Assembly (NCBI GenBank): GCA_023213395.1
Contig: CM041465.1
Span: 187,619,741 to 187,683,740 of the forward strand
Source of the DNA: Cycas panzhihuaensis
Taxonomy: Eukaryota; Cycadophyta
DNA length: 64,000 bases
Reading direction: 5' to 3'
Every line of letters begins with the position of its first letter. Within the stretch, counting starts at the first letter, position 1. Both the position numbers and the translations under genes were made by a program. The notes under the pieces are model-generated. The model ran no database searches. It was not told the origin of the DNA and saw only the letters and a program-made list of their open reading frames with translations. Positions 31,571 through 42,200 of the stretch are shown here, piece by piece.

Positions 31571-31789
31571 ACTGACTTGCAACAACAATATCACTAGAAC
31601 TACCCTACAACTCAGGGCAATTAGAGTTGTGGACATGGCAACTACTAAGGACCTAGAAGGCATACCCAAAATGCCCCTTAGAGCAATCAACAGAATAGAA
31701 ACTGCGATGAGAGATGGAATCAGGATCAAGGAGGGCACATGGCCAATTCACAGAACCTATTCTTTGCTGCGTCTGCAGCACATCATTTT

Positions 31790-32430
31790 GACAAATCCTA
31801 GTTGATAGATTCTGAAGCCTCTCGTCACATGACAGGTTTTAAAGAGTTACTTACAGATACAGGACCAGTTCAGGACCAATTAGTTATATTGGGTGATGAT
31901 GTTGTTCTAGAGGTTGCCAAGGTCGATAAGGCTCCCATATCTTTAAAGGATTCTAACATTAGACATCACCTTAATAATGTTTTCTATGTCCTTAGCATGA
32001 CACGCAATCTATTATCTATCAGTCAAATAAACAAGCAAAAGTTTAATGTCTTGTTTAACCACCTTGGAAAATGTTTGATTACTGATTTGTATGGCAATTT
32101 GATTGCCTTTGGATATGAGGACCACGGTTTGTACAAGCTTGATACTGTTTCAAGACCTACAATTCTGCAAAATGACATTGGCACTTGCAGTAAAATGACT
32201 TCCACTTCTAATACTTCTGCTTCTACCTCCAATACTAATGAGCAATCTACTTCAAAAGCATTTGTTTCTCAAAGACTTCCTAAAGACCTATTGTGGCATC
32301 AATGCCTTGGTCATTTGAATATGAACAACCTCCACCTACTTTTTAAATTGAATATGGTGCATGGATTATTGAATGTTAAGTAGACTAAATGTTTTTGTGA
32401 GGCTTGTGCCATGGGAAAACATCATTGATC
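31790..32430 (+). pseudogene. Protease and pre-integrase segment of the kinase-carrying copia
   Basis: LIDSEASRHMTGFKELL carries the copia protease motif (D-S-G-A-S-R-H with Gly to Glu). Then VFYVLSMTRNLLSISQINKQ and LLWHQCLGHLNMNNL, ending with the CX2C of CEACAMGKHH near 32400; the last are the GAG-pre-integrase and integrase zinc region. Confidence 0.88.
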
Positions 32431-33060
32431 TCCATTTAAATCAAATAACAGAGTTTGGCATGCTAAAGAACCATTGGGCCTTGTTCACTCCAATATCTAT
32501 GGACCCATGTCTCAAGCATCATTCAATGGTTGCTGCTAGTTTATTACATTTATTGATGATTATTCCTGTAAGCTATAGATTTATTTCTTGAAATAGAAAT
32601 CAGAAGCATTTGAAAAGTTTAAAGAACTTAAGTATGGTACTGAATTGGAATTTGGAAGGCCACTCAAAATCCTTCATTGTGATAATGGAGGTGAATATAC
32701 TTCTAGAGTATTCACCTAGTTTCGAAAAGATAATGGCATCAAATGACAATTTTTTGCCCCTTACCTACCTCAACAAAATAGCGTTGCTGAGCGTATGAAT
32801 TGGACCTTGGTTAGCAACGGTAAAGCCATGCTTGCCACAAAATTTAGGACTTCAATTATTGGCTAAAGTCCTTAACACTGGTGTTTATCTTACAAATCAA
32901 AATTTGACTAAGGCAGTTTTAAATATTACACCCAAGGAGGCCTGGTCAGGTCAAAAACCCATGATTTCACAATTTGCATACTTTCAGTTGGACAACGTAT
33001 ATGCTTATAACGAAAGAACAAAGAAAAAAGCTAGATGACAAAAGCAGGAAGTGCATTTTC
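32430..33060 (+). pseudogene. Integrase of the kinase-carrying copia
   Basis: Core pieces LVHSNIYGPMSQASFNG, FITFIDDYSCKLWIYFL and LHCDNGGEYTSRVF, then YLPQQNSVAERMN, are visible in changing frames, with D, D and E positions recognisable. AMLATKFRTSIIG and NITPKEAWSGQKP follow. Many frame changes. Confidence 0.85.
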
Positions 33061-33117
33061 ATTGGTTACTAGCCTGACTACAAAGCCTACAAAATTTATA
33101 ATTCTGCTACAAGGTAA

Positions 33118-34260
33118 ATGCATACATCTTTGGATGTAATTTCTTCAAAAGAGAACCAGGACCTGGATTTATCACAACTTTCATTTTTTGATAAACAACC
33201 TGTAGTAACTCCTATTCCACCTCCTGCTACACAAAATGTTCCTACAGTTCGATTGCCTCCATCTTCATCATATACTCCTAGTACTTCATTTACACCTCCT
33301 CCCTCTACTTCCACTTCCACTTCCACAATTCCTCCAGAAGATGCTCAAGTAGAGGTCACTTCAAAGCAGCTTCCCAAATGGTACCTGCAAATGATCTCTT
33401 GTGCTCCATTGCCTCCACAACAATCTAAGAGGCAATCTAAGTATAGGTCATCCACCAATTTTGCCTTAATGGCAGAAGTATTATTAGCTCCTAAACCTAC
33501 CACTTTTGAAGAAATTGTTATAGACCAAAAGTGGAAAGTAGCCATGAATGAAGAAATGGGTTCTATTTTATAAAACAACACTTGGGAGCTAGTTGAGTTG
33601 CCAGATGGAAAGAAACCAATTAATTGCAGTTGGATTTATAAAAGAAAATTTCATATAGATGGCTCCATTCAATGCTACAAAGTACGATTAGTTTCCAAAG
33701 GTTTTAAACAGATTGAGGTCATTGATTATGATGATACATTTACTCTTCTTGCCAACATGACCACTATGAGGCTTATTTTGGCATTAGCAATTCAGTTTAA
33801 TTGGCCTGTCTTCAAGATGGATGTGAAAAGTGCCTTTTTAAATGGCAACTTACAAGAGGAAGTGTACCTAAATCAACCTCTCGACTATGATGTTTGTGGA
33901 AAATAACATCTAGTCTGCAAGTTGAAGAAGGTTCTTTGTGGCCTTGAACAATCATCTCGCGCTCGGTACATGAAGATAGATGAATGTTTTCAAAAGCATG
34001 GACTTGTATGCTCATCCTCGGATCCCAATTTATACATCAAAATCAGAGATAACTTAATTAATCTAATTGTGTTGTATGTTGATAATTTGCTAATAATTGG
34101 TAATGACAGAGTGGATTTCATACCTCTAAGGGGAATTAAATAACAATTTTGAGATGACTGACTTCGGGTTGCTCCACTATTTTCTTGACATGGAAGTCTA
34201 GAAACAACCAAGTTGCATCTTCCTTTCACAGTCCAAATATGCAAGGGAAATCCTTCAGAA
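33118..34260 (+). pseudogene. RT of the kinase-carrying copia, truncated before RNase H
   Basis: A Ser/Pro/Thr-rich linker (33200-33350) leads to AEVLLAPKPTTFEEIV and WKVAMNEEMGSIL. RT shows GSIQCYKVRLVSKGFKQIEV, VFKMDVKSAFLNGNLQEEVY (catalytic Asp) and VLYVDNLLIIGND (YVDD changed to YVDN) near 34070. It ends LSQSKYAREILQK at 34262, where the LTR begins. RNase H, always downstream in copia, is absent. Confidence 0.9.
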
Positions 34261-34261
34261 G

Positions 34262-34627
34262 TAGGTCATGTTAGTCACTTTATCAACTCAATGTGATCAA
34301 GTGTATTGTAAATGTATTTTGGTCATGTTAATATTAGTGGTTAGTCATGGATTATACTTGTAAGCCTAATGCTAGTGGGGTTTTAAATGCCTACACTACA
34401 TTGTGATATGTAACATTGATCATACAAGGTGCCTCTATTCACCTTGCATGATCAACTCCTCTTGTAGTTTCTTACCTCTTTGTAACTGTATATTTTGTAT
34501 ATATGAGGTAGCACCTTATGTAATATATGGAGAATGAGTGAATAATATTCAGATATTGATGTTGTATTATTGTTTTCTTTGTGTTGCAAATCTTGGGTGG
34601 AAAGTGGCTCTAAAGCCTCTTCCTTTA
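34262..34627 (+). repeat. 3' LTR of the kinase-carrying copia
   Basis: Aligns with 28310-28714. The first few bases of the LTR (TGTT) are not present in recognisable form, so the deletion that removed RNase H probably also clipped the LTR start. Confidence 0.82.
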
Positions 34628-34629
34628 GT

Positions 34630-35000
34630 TTCTCTCTTATCTCTTTCAATTTTTGTAGATGAGAAGAGAGAGAGTCATTAATGAACATTTCATAGGAGTA
34701 AAGAAGACTACGAAGATATAAGACTCTTGCCTCATTCTTCATCTCAAACAACTCTTTAAGAGTCTTCCATTCTTTAGCTACTGAATCTTTATCTTGAAGA
34801 TGAGTAATTAACCCATCTGATATTAATAAATTAATAATTGCTAGTGCTCTAAGATTTCTATCTTCCAAAGCTACCACTTCAAGGTCAACAATTGGTTCAG
34901 TTTTAGATTTAGTGTCTTTACCTTCAACAGCCTCTTTAGGCTATGCAAGGCCAAGATATTGGAAATTTTAAGTTTCTAAGTTATATAATTTATTTTATCC
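34630..35000 (-). pseudogene. Gag N-terminal part of copia F
   Basis: Minus-strand frame reads LEVVALEDRNLRALAIINL, then KDSVAKEWKTLKELFEMKNE, LYLRSLLYSYEMFINDSL and HLQKLKEIREKL, the UBN2-type gag pattern of copia (W..L...F, then L...L..~~M). It stops at the nested LTR and resumes at 28250. The start codon region near 35000 is frameshifted. Confidence 0.85.
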
Positions 35001-35739
35001 AATTTTCATGGTTTTAGCAAGTTATAGCTAGCAATATTCAGAGAAGACATGATGGAAAAATAAGAAAAGAATGAGTAAAAATAGGTAAAAATACCTTTTA
35101 ACAAGGATGAAATTAAGAGAGAAAGGATAAAAGTCTTTTAAAATATCAAACTTTAGAATAAGTGAAAATTAGAAATAGAATATGCTTGGACTATTCTATT
35201 TTATATAACATAAAGTTATAAACTTTAGAAAAAATTTAATTTTTCTGCAAAAATAAAATTGTGCAGGTCAGGCGGCAAATATTTTGACTTTCAAATCATG
35301 ATTTCTCTCACGTCGGTCATTGGATTCAAATGAAATTTCACGTGAGTACTCTTCACGTGATGAGGATCAGTATGGGTACCAATTGTCTAGGGTTTTGTGT
35401 AATGAGTTTTTTTGCAATCACACCTCCATTGTTGTTGTGGGCATCAAAGTTGACATGGTAGAACAATGGCTTTGAGTGATTAAATTTGACTTTAACTAGC
35501 AAATGTAGACGGCATGTGAACTGCCCCACATGGTGAGGATGCCAATAGAGACATTTTGTGCCACAAACATAAGCAATCTTAGTATGTCGATGCCCATAGG
35601 TGTTGTAATGTGTGAAAGAAGTTGTAACACGTCCACTAAGTTGTAAACGCCTATGAGAAGAGGTGTACACTAGGAGTCTCACAAGTAGGAGCACCTAGCA
35701 ATGTTTGAGATAGTCATACAATGACAACACTCAACAATT
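35001..35739 (-). other. Leader of copia F
   Basis: No gene supported. A long minus-strand open frame (35353-35694) has no recognisable domain and sits in the untranslated leader; I treat it as chance. Confidence 0.55.
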
Positions 35740-35751
35740 GCCTCGATACCA
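35740..35751 (-). promoter_or_regulatory. Primer-binding site, Met type (copia F)
   Basis: On the minus strand TGGTATCGAGGC directly follows the LTR end TCTGACA. It matches TGGTATCAGAGC in its first seven bases and closely after. Confidence 0.85.
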
Positions 35752-36054
35752 TGTCAGAGAGGAAGAAATGAGAAATGCAAGAAATGAGAAAACACTAATG
35801 AATCACAACTCTCTAAAATCTCGTTGAGGAAAATAGTAGATTACAATAGACATATATAGAACTACATATCTTACATGTCCATTAATGGCCTACCTTATTT
35901 TATGGTGGGCTCCTACCATATTTTATAGTGGCCACTTAATCGCCAATTTGACTTCATTTAATCCCCTTAATTAATGACTTAAGTGAGAATATTCCATATG
36001 AGGAAATATTCCAAGGACATAAGAATTGAACTTAAATGAATATTATTTCTAACA
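35752..36054 (-). repeat. 5' LTR of copia F
   Basis: 303 bp, partner of 24375-24742; followed by the second CAACC duplication at 36055-36059. Confidence 0.92.
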
Positions 36055-36123
36055 CAACCTACAAACCAATCCATCTTGTCTCACAAACCCTTTGTTGGAA
36101 AGACACAAAAAATCTAGATAACA
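36055..36123 (+). repeat. 3' LTR of the Tat-like element, last part
   Basis: The final 69 bases after the copia insertion match 14997-15065 of the 5' LTR (AATCCATCTTG, CCTTTGTTGGAAAG, CACAAAAAATC) and end GATAACA. AGAAG at 36124 is the probable second target duplication. Confidence 0.82.
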
Positions 36124-36128
36124 AGAAG

Positions 36129-36387
36129 CTTTGTAATAGAAATAAGTTTCATTATTGGATGCTATTTTATTTTATTATGAAGTTATCATATTTGTTATTA
36201 TTATTATTAGTCGTATTATTTGTGCATTGTTTTATTTGCTATCATATCAATACATCTTCTTTTCAATGCAATTTAGAATAGTTATTAGTATTCTTTTGCT
36301 TCTATCTTTTAATATTTGGTAGTACATGAGTATTTCTATTATTATCTACTATTGGGATCAACAAACAACCTCGTGGAGACCACCACA
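36129..36387 (+). repeat. End of an older LTR that hosted the Tat-like element
   Basis: The flank runs to CACCACA followed by AG and TGGTATTAGAACATGG at 36390, a Met-type primer site layout identical to the one at 61667-61684. The stretch before it is therefore likely U3/R/U5 of an LTR, whose first part would lie left of 6401. Single copy, so the start is unknown. Confidence 0.5.
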
Positions 36388-36389
36388 AG

Positions 36390-36401
36390 TGGTATTAGAA
36401 C
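36390..36401 (+). promoter_or_regulatory. Primer-binding site, Met type, decayed
   Basis: TGGTATTAGAAC matches TGGTATCAGAGC at ten of twelve bases. Confidence 0.65.
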
Positions 36402-37030
36402 ATGGTTGCAATTTCAAGGGTGTAAACGATTGATTTTGGGAAAAGTAACCATAGATTTGAGATGATTGAACCTATGTCGTAAATGTTGAGTGATTGTACT
36501 GTAGGTTTTAGAGTAGAATTGCAAAATTTATAAGGGTTTCAATCTTGGTCTATTGCCTGCCATTTCTTACAAACTAGCAAATCTACTATTACAACTTCAA
36601 GCAAACATGATAGGGACTACAAATATTCGATTGACCTCAAAAAAATTTTGACTAGGGGTGCCTTGAAGTTTACTTTCTATTAAAAGTGGTTTCAAATAAA
36701 TTGGATATCAAGATAAAAAGTTATTAACATTTTAATAATAGGTACTACTACTATCCCCAAACACTCTTAAGCTATGATCAATTTCAAGAGGGTATTACAT
36801 AAACTACAAGTTTCTAAATCACCTCAAACTAGATTCATTAGCAATGTTTTTGATCATTTTTTATAAAAAGAGGTTACATTTAGTTGTCTTTTTTTTTTAA
36901 TGGTTAGAATATTAGTTATTTTAATATTTATGGCGAACGTGCATTTTGTTTTAAATTTTTCATAAATTTATAGCAAACTTTTCAATTTTGGTAAGTTCTT
37001 TTTTGATATTTATGAAAATTGATTACATGG
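36402..37030 (+). other. Non-coding, leader of old gypsy remnant
   Basis: AT-rich with no gene visible. Distance from primer site to gag remnant (about 650 bp) is ordinary for a gypsy leader. Confidence 0.5.
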
Positions 37031-37039
37031 GTTTTTAAT

Positions 37040-37300
37040 GCAAGTGTAGAGAATTATATTCCACTTTTCACTGGGAATGGTACAACTTGGCCAATAGAAT
37101 GGCTAGATAGCATTGAGGCAACATATAAATTTTGGCCCTTTACAATAAAAATGATTTTGGGCTAATTAAATCACATCTAAGAGGGGAGGCTCTTGATTGG
37201 TATACTACCTGGTATAAGAAGGCTTTTTGTTTTGCATTTGAAAACACTTTTGAATTGACTTTTTCAAGAAATTTGATACATGTTGAAAACAATGGAAGCA
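37040..37300 (+). pseudogene. Gypsy gag remnant
   Basis: FTGNGTTWPIEWLDSIEATY near 37065, then NDFGLIKSHLRGEALDWYTT and WYKKA near 37140-37225: the Retrotrans_gag opening (F.G......W....E..F.......K......L.G.A..W). Cut off by an LTR-like segment at about 37305. Confidence 0.75.
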
Positions 37301-37304
37301 ACAA

Positions 37305-37522
37305 TGTCATGATGATCTTGATGAGTAGTCATAAAGCATTCTTTATTCTTCATTCTTTATTCCTTTCTTACTCTTTCCTTATTCTTTAGTGTACAAATAG
37401 TAGGTAGAGCATGCAATGCATGGACGACAAGTGTCCATCATGCAGATCCTTCACTTATGTATTTATACTTGAAGGATTCAATGGAATATGCACTTTGGAG
37501 TCTTGCATTCTTCCCTCATGGT

Positions 37523-37559
<37 letters not shown>

Positions 37560-37600
37560 TCATCCAGATGTCCTCACATCAATTGGTATCAGAGCCAAGT
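37305..37600 (+). repeat. LTR-like segment with Met-type primer site
   Basis: Begins TGTCATGATG, ends near CCTCACA, followed by TTGGTATCAGAGCCAAG at 37583, a perfect Met-type primer site. No partner LTR found in the window, so the left end is a guess. A CT microsatellite lies inside. Confidence 0.55.
37524..37553. repeat. (CT)n microsatellite
   Basis: About fifteen CT units in a row within the LTR-like segment. Confidence 0.97.
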
Positions 37601-37740
37601 TTCTTTGATGTGATCTTAGTTTTTTTGAAGTGATTTTTGTGTGGAACCTTCTCAATTCAGTTCAATTTGGTGGCTTGTTGTGCTCCATTCATTTTCAATC
37701 ATGTGTACTCCATTTGCAGCTATTCATAGACCTATGACTA
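37601..37740. other. Short leader-like stretch before copia J
   Basis: No gene. Ends with GACTA (37736-37740), the left target duplication of copia J; the sequence resumes at 58670 with GACTC. Confidence 0.6.
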
Positions 37741-37933
37741 TGTTAAGATGTAATGTTTTATCTAGGTTTAATTGAGGGTAATGTGTTAATACCTCTTTAT
37801 GTAACTTAGACAAGTGTCAGACACATGTCATTTAGACACACGACAGTTACAAGTCCTCATGTATATTTAAGAATATCTCCTCTCTCATAATAAATCATTC
37901 ATTCATTCTCAAATTTGAATCTAGATGTTAACA
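37741..37933 (+). repeat. 5' LTR of copia J
   Basis: 193 bp; differs from 58477-58669 at a modest number of positions (for example AGGGTAATG against AGGTTAATG). Ends directly before the primer site. Confidence 0.96.
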
Positions 37934-37945
37934 TGGTATCAGAGT
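37934..37945 (+). promoter_or_regulatory. Primer-binding site, Met type (copia J)
   Basis: TGGTATCAGAGT follows the LTR without a gap; eleven of twelve bases match the initiator-Met complement. Confidence 0.92.
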
Positions 37946-38468
37946 AGGTAAATTATCTTGTCTAAGGAGAGAGTTTCTATTGAAAGAGGCGATAATCATT
38001 TGTGTTAAACGAAAGACATCAACTATCGAAAATCAAAGAAGAGGATATTAATTGTCAAAAGACTAGAAGAAGGCGTATAGAACAGTTATACGGAATTGAA
38101 TGGTCATACAGACACAAAAAAAAATCATGTGCTCAAATCTTCACCAAATTTCACTAGCAAGTAGATCTCATCATCCTCGTCATTCTTTCCTTCTGCATCG
38201 AAGAGATCGGAGATCATTTTCAAGTTCATTTTGCCCTTTTTACAATCACACAAATTTGAAGAAGAGAACATAGATTTTGAACAGATCAGACCTAGAAATC
38301 AAGTAGTCTATATTGCATCACCTTCCCCTCATCATCAAGAAGCTATTAATACCTTTTTTTTGAAGATTGACCAATGATTTGCCAAATTCTGAGCATTTTT
38401 GTGAAAAACCCTAGCCACCCCTCTAGGGATTTCAAGGTTGTTTTCTCCTAGACCAAGAAAAATCTCTT

Positions 38469-38470
<2 letters not shown>

Positions 38471-38516
<46 letters not shown>
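38471..38516. repeat. (AT)n microsatellite
   Basis: About 22 AT units in the leader of copia J. Confidence 0.97.
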
Positions 38517-38519
<3 letters not shown>

Positions 38520-38642
38520 CAACTCTCTAAAAACTCTACATTTTGAGCCAGTTTCTTGAGTAGTCTATACACCTACATTTTGTACGAAAATCTGCACAAT
38601 TGTATGGTCTGGGTCTACATCTCTCTGTTCAGTTGATTAAAT

Positions 38643-39560
38643 ATGGCTGCATCTATCTTAGCTCTTGTTGAGCAAGATAAACTAATAGAAACCAACTATC
38701 ATGTATGGAAAATTAAAGTTGAAACCTTACTTAGTGCCAAAAATGCCTAGAACATAGCCACAGGGTTTGAAGCAAAACCTGTAGTTGCTAGTACTACTCA
38801 AACCAATTGGGAAGAGAGAGACAATGTAGGGGTAATAGTGTTGAAGTTGTTTATTTCTGACCCTCTCCTCATTTATGTTGAGAACTTAAATTCCTCTTCT
38901 GCAATCTGAAAAACGTTTGAAAATGTGTATAGTCAAAAGAATCAAGCTAGGATCATAGCACTCAAAGAAGAATTATTCAAACTATACATGAAGAAAATAA
39001 AGACAGTTTTAGAATTTATTCATAAAGTCGTTTAAGTTAGAAATGATCTTCTAAGTGTTGGAGCAAACATAATAGAACAAGAAATTGTTAAGATGATAGC
39101 AAACAAGATACTAAAATCTTTTGATATCACAGTCAATACAATAACCAATAACAATCAAATTGATACAATGTCTCTTGGTACTTTAATTGGGTTATTCTTA
39201 AGATAGGAACAAAGCAACAAATGATACGAAGATGTAGCAGAAATAGAAGATGTTTTTGTGTCTAAACTCAATATAGCACCTAGAGTCAGAGGACAAGCCT
39301 ATGGACGTGCACAACTGTCATAAACTAGGAGCTAGCCCGATGGAAGATGGTAGGAAAACAGAGGATGAGGTCGCTCGATTGCCCCTAAAGATGTAAGAGT
39401 CTACTTTAATAGCAGCAAACCTAGTCATTTCTCGAGTAGTTGCAGAGCATTCAATGTCTACTACCATTGCGGGCAGTCCGGGTATTATCCATATCAATGC
39501 ATGCACAGGAAAGCTAAAATCTAGAAGGGGAAACAACCAGTGGGAAACCACAACAAAGAA
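38643..39560 (+). pseudogene. Gag of copia J
   Basis: Starts MAASILALVEQDKLIETNY, then HVWKIKVETLL, matching the gag start of copia K. Continues ARIIALKEELFKLYMKKIKT and FDITVNTITNNNQIDTMSL. Near 39430-39495 two knuckle positions are decayed: the first is unrecognisable, the second reads YYHCGQSGYYPYQC. Stops near 38750, 38908 and 39033 break it. Gag forms the particle and binds RNA. Confidence 0.88.
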
Positions 39561-39599
39561 TAAATAGATGAAGATGAGGAAGAGACAACTCTCATTGTC

Positions 39600-40548
39600 A
39601 TATTCATTGCCAATCTTGAAGACAAAGAAGTGTGGTACATCGACTCTAAAGCCTTGAGACATATGATGGGACATGAAGACTGGTTTGAGTCCCTTAAGCT
39701 CTACTCTCCTAACAAGTTTGTTGAACTAAGAGACAAGTATCCTTTGAACATTAAGGGAATTGAGACCATAGCTATTAAGTTAAACGACATGGTACAAAAA
39801 ATTGGAAATGTACTCTTTGTACCTTTGAAAAAGAACCTTCTTTATGTCTCCCAGCTCAAAAAGAAAAAGCTAAGGATTATATTTGGTGAAGAAGGACATT
39901 GTTATATTTTAGATATGAAGAAAAATAGTATTGTAATCGCAAAAGGGATAGAAAGCAATGATCTATATAGATTACTTTCTAACCCTATAGTTGCCAATAA
40001 AGATGTAAAAGCATATACTGCTACAAACATTGATAATAATAAACTGTGGCATTTGAAGTATGGGCACATCTCTCTAGATAGACTAGAACAAATGCATAAT
40101 TCAAGAATGGTTGATGGACTTCCAAATATTGATTCTCATCATTTTGTTTGCAAAAGTTGTCTTCTTGAGAAACAACATCAACTTTCTTTAAAAAAAAAGA
40201 ATGGCGAGTCAAAGATAAACTGGAGTTAATACACACTAACATATGTGGAACTATCACTCCCTACTCTGTCAATGGTGCTTGATATTTTCTAACATTCATT
40301 GATAACTTTTCTAGAAAAGTTTGGATTTATTTTATGTACAGCAAATCTGAAGTGTTTGACAAATTCAAAGAATTCAAAGCAGAAGTTGAGTTGGAAAGTG
40401 GATCTTAAGATAAAGTGCATCGGGTCAGATGGAGGAGGAGAATACATCTCAACAAATTTTCTAACTTACTGCAAGGCACATGGAATATGAAGACAATTCA
40501 CAACTCCTTGTACACCACAGTCTAATGGAGTTGCTGAATGGAAAAACA
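39600..40548 (+). pseudogene. Protease and integrase (5' part) of copia J
   Basis: WYIDSKALRHMMGHEDWFES carries the protease D-S-G motif (Gly to Lys). LFVPLKKNLLYVSQLKKK, LWHLKYGHISLDRLEQMH and CKSCLLEKQHQ are the pre-integrase and zinc region. The core shows ECIGSDGGGEYIS-like residues near 40425 and TPQSNGVAEWKN near 40525, where copia K interrupts it. The rest resumes at 56277. Confidence 0.9.
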
Positions 40549-40759
40549 TGATAGCAATCTCAATTGAGATGAACAAAAAACTTGCATTTCATGGAGATCT
40601 AGTCTCCTTTAAGTACACACCATACAAGATGACCGTTACAAACTAAATTGTAACTAATCCACCTCTGAATGCCAAGTTTCAACATCTTAGATGAGAGTCA
40701 CATTTGAGGGTATTTCAACATTACCCTTTTGAACCTAGATAAAACATTACACTCTAACA
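40549..40759 (-). repeat. 3' LTR of copia K
   Basis: 211 bp, plus-strand TGATAGCAATC...CTCTAACA. Compared with the right LTR I count about 13 substitutions and one indel. On the minus strand AAGAGAGGG directly precedes it, the polypurine tract, identical to that of copia J. Confidence 0.96.
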
Positions 40760-40763
40760 CCCT

Positions 40764-42200
40764 CTCTTAATGTTTTATCTCTAGTAAACCTAATTTGTTT
40801 CTCAGATTTTGAAGTCTATTTTTTCTAAGAGATTTTGTCAAGAGTGCGCAACTTGTTACGTAGATGGATGATTCCAAATCAATTCCCCCGTTGTGGACTT
40901 TTTCCCTTATGAAGTGATGATGTACTTCTATGTGTTTGGTTCTTGCATGAAGGACTAGATTTTTGGTCAATTTGATGGTGCTCTGATTGCCACACTTCGG
41001 AATAGTTGCTTGATTCTGTCGTTGTTCCAGATCGGCTAGGAGTTGTCTCAACCAGATAGCTTCACACGTTGCTATCACATCTAGTTTGTATTCTGCCTCA
41101 GTGGATGATAATGCAACAGTAGCCTGTTTTTTGCTGCACCATGAAATTACTGCAGATCCTAGAAAAAAACAGTACCCACTAGTTGATTTCCTTTGTTCTT
41201 TGTTTCCTGCCCAGTTGGAGTTGCAGAAACCCGATAGATTAGTTGATCCTCCTTTGGTATATACTAGTTTTAGGTTTTTCATCCCCTTTAGGTACCTTAG
41301 AATTCTCCTTACAACCTTCCAGTGTCTCGTTTTAGGATTCTTCATGTATTTGGATACTAATCCTACCAAATGTGATATGTTAGGCGTAGTGGCTGTTAGA
41401 TAAATCAAACTTCTGATCATTTGTCTATATAAGGTGATGTCTACTACATGCTCCATATCATCTGCTGCTAGATCACAATTTATTTCCATGGGTGTGGCAC
41501 ATGGATTGCAATTTTCCATATGGAATTTGCTCAATAGATCTTTGATGTATTTGCTTTGGGATAGAGTAACATAACCTTATTGTTGATCTATTTCTAATCC
41601 CAGGTAATAGCTTAGGAGGCCCAAATCTGTCATTTCAAATTCTTGCTTGAGTTGTTCTTTTATGTCTGCAATGGATTCTTCATCATTGTTGGTGAGAATG
41701 ATGTCATCAACATAAACAACAATTATTGTGATTTTGGCGCCTTTTTTCCTTATGTATAAGCTGGGGTCGGAATCACATCGTTTAAAGCAATTCTGACATA
41801 GGTATTGATCTAATTTTGTGTACCAAGCTCGAGGGGCTTGCTTTAATCCATATAGAGCCTTTTTTAATTTGCACACCAGATGCTCTTGTCCTTCTTTGAT
41901 GTATCCTTTGGGTTGTCTCATATAAACTTCCTCTTCCAATTCCCCATTCAAGAAGGCACTTTTCACATCTAACTGAAAGATTTTCCAATGTTGCACAACA
42001 GCTAGTGCAATCACCGTCCTTACTGTGTTTAGCTTGGCCACAGGAGAAAAGGTTTCTTCAAAGTCTACTCCGACTGTTTGAGTGTATCCTTTCGCAACAA
42101 GTTGTGCTTTGTGCTTCTCTATTTTGCCATTGGTTCCCTCCTTAATTTTGTAGACCCATTTGCAGTTGACTACAGATTTGTTGGCAGGTAATTATACCAG
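40764..42200 (-). pseudogene. RT and RNase H of copia K
   Basis: Minus-strand frames 42041-41577 and 41534-40767 are the same frame split by one stop. RT: VAKLNTVRTVIALAVVQHWK, IFQLDVKSAFLNGELEEEVY (catalytic Asp), LKKALYGLKQAPRAWYTKL and IIVVYVDDIILTNNDEE with an intact YVDD box. RNase H: NSNWAGNKEQRKSTSGYCFF (first Asp reads Asn), STEAEYKLDVIATCEAIWL and GNQSTIKLTKN, where the catalytic D of CDN reads Gly. The C-terminus ends NKLGLLEIKH just before the polypurine tract. Close to intact. Confidence 0.93.

Larger units (their letters stand above)
28295..34627 (+). mobile_element. Ty1/copia element with captured kinase fragment, nested in gag of copia F
   Basis: Direct repeats at 28295-28714 and about 34262-34627 flank a plus-strand copia. 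A Met-type primer site (28717) follows the left LTR. The leader is about 2 kb, unusually long, and holds a minus-strand receptor kinase fragment. Coding order is gag, knuckle, protease, integrase, RT. The RNase H domain is missing: RT runs straight into the right LTR. Gag of copia F is interrupted here (continues at 34630), proving it is an insertion. I found no clean target duplication, and the LTR starts are ragged, so ends are approximate. Confidence 0.85.
24375..36054 (-). mobile_element. Ty1/copia element F on the minus strand, split by a second copia
   Basis: LTRs at 24375-24742 and 35752-36054 run TGTCAGAG...TTCTAACA on the plus strand. Perfect CAACC duplications lie at 24370-24374 and 36055-36059. 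A Met-type primer site next to the right LTR and minus-strand gag, protease, integrase, RT and RNase H fix the orientation. Subtracting the nested element (28295-34627) leaves about 5.35 kb, normal for copia. The internal order on the minus strand is gag (35.0 kb) to RNase H (24.88 kb). Confidence 0.93.
6401..36123 (+). mobile_element. Tat-like Ty3/gypsy element with ~2.8 kb LTRs, carrying two nested elements
   Basis: Two direct repeats flank a degenerate gag-pol. The left repeat is 6401-15065 minus the G2 insertion; the right repeat is 21627-36123 minus a copia insertion. After subtracting the inserts and one copy of each target duplication they are 2818 and 2812 bp. Both start TGTTAC; the right one ends TAACA and the left TAATA, giving the expected inverted ends. 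Candidate duplication is GGAAG/AGAAG. Un-nested length is about 12.2 kb. Protein order is gag, PR, archaeal-type RNase H, RT, RNase H, integrase. Long LTRs and two RNase H domains fit the Tat/Ogre group. All coding parts are broken. Confidence 0.85.

Noticed and set aside
35353-35694. 113-codon minus-strand ORF in the leader of copia F
   Set aside because: No recognisable domain, in the untranslated leader, and the region is otherwise decayed; probably chance.
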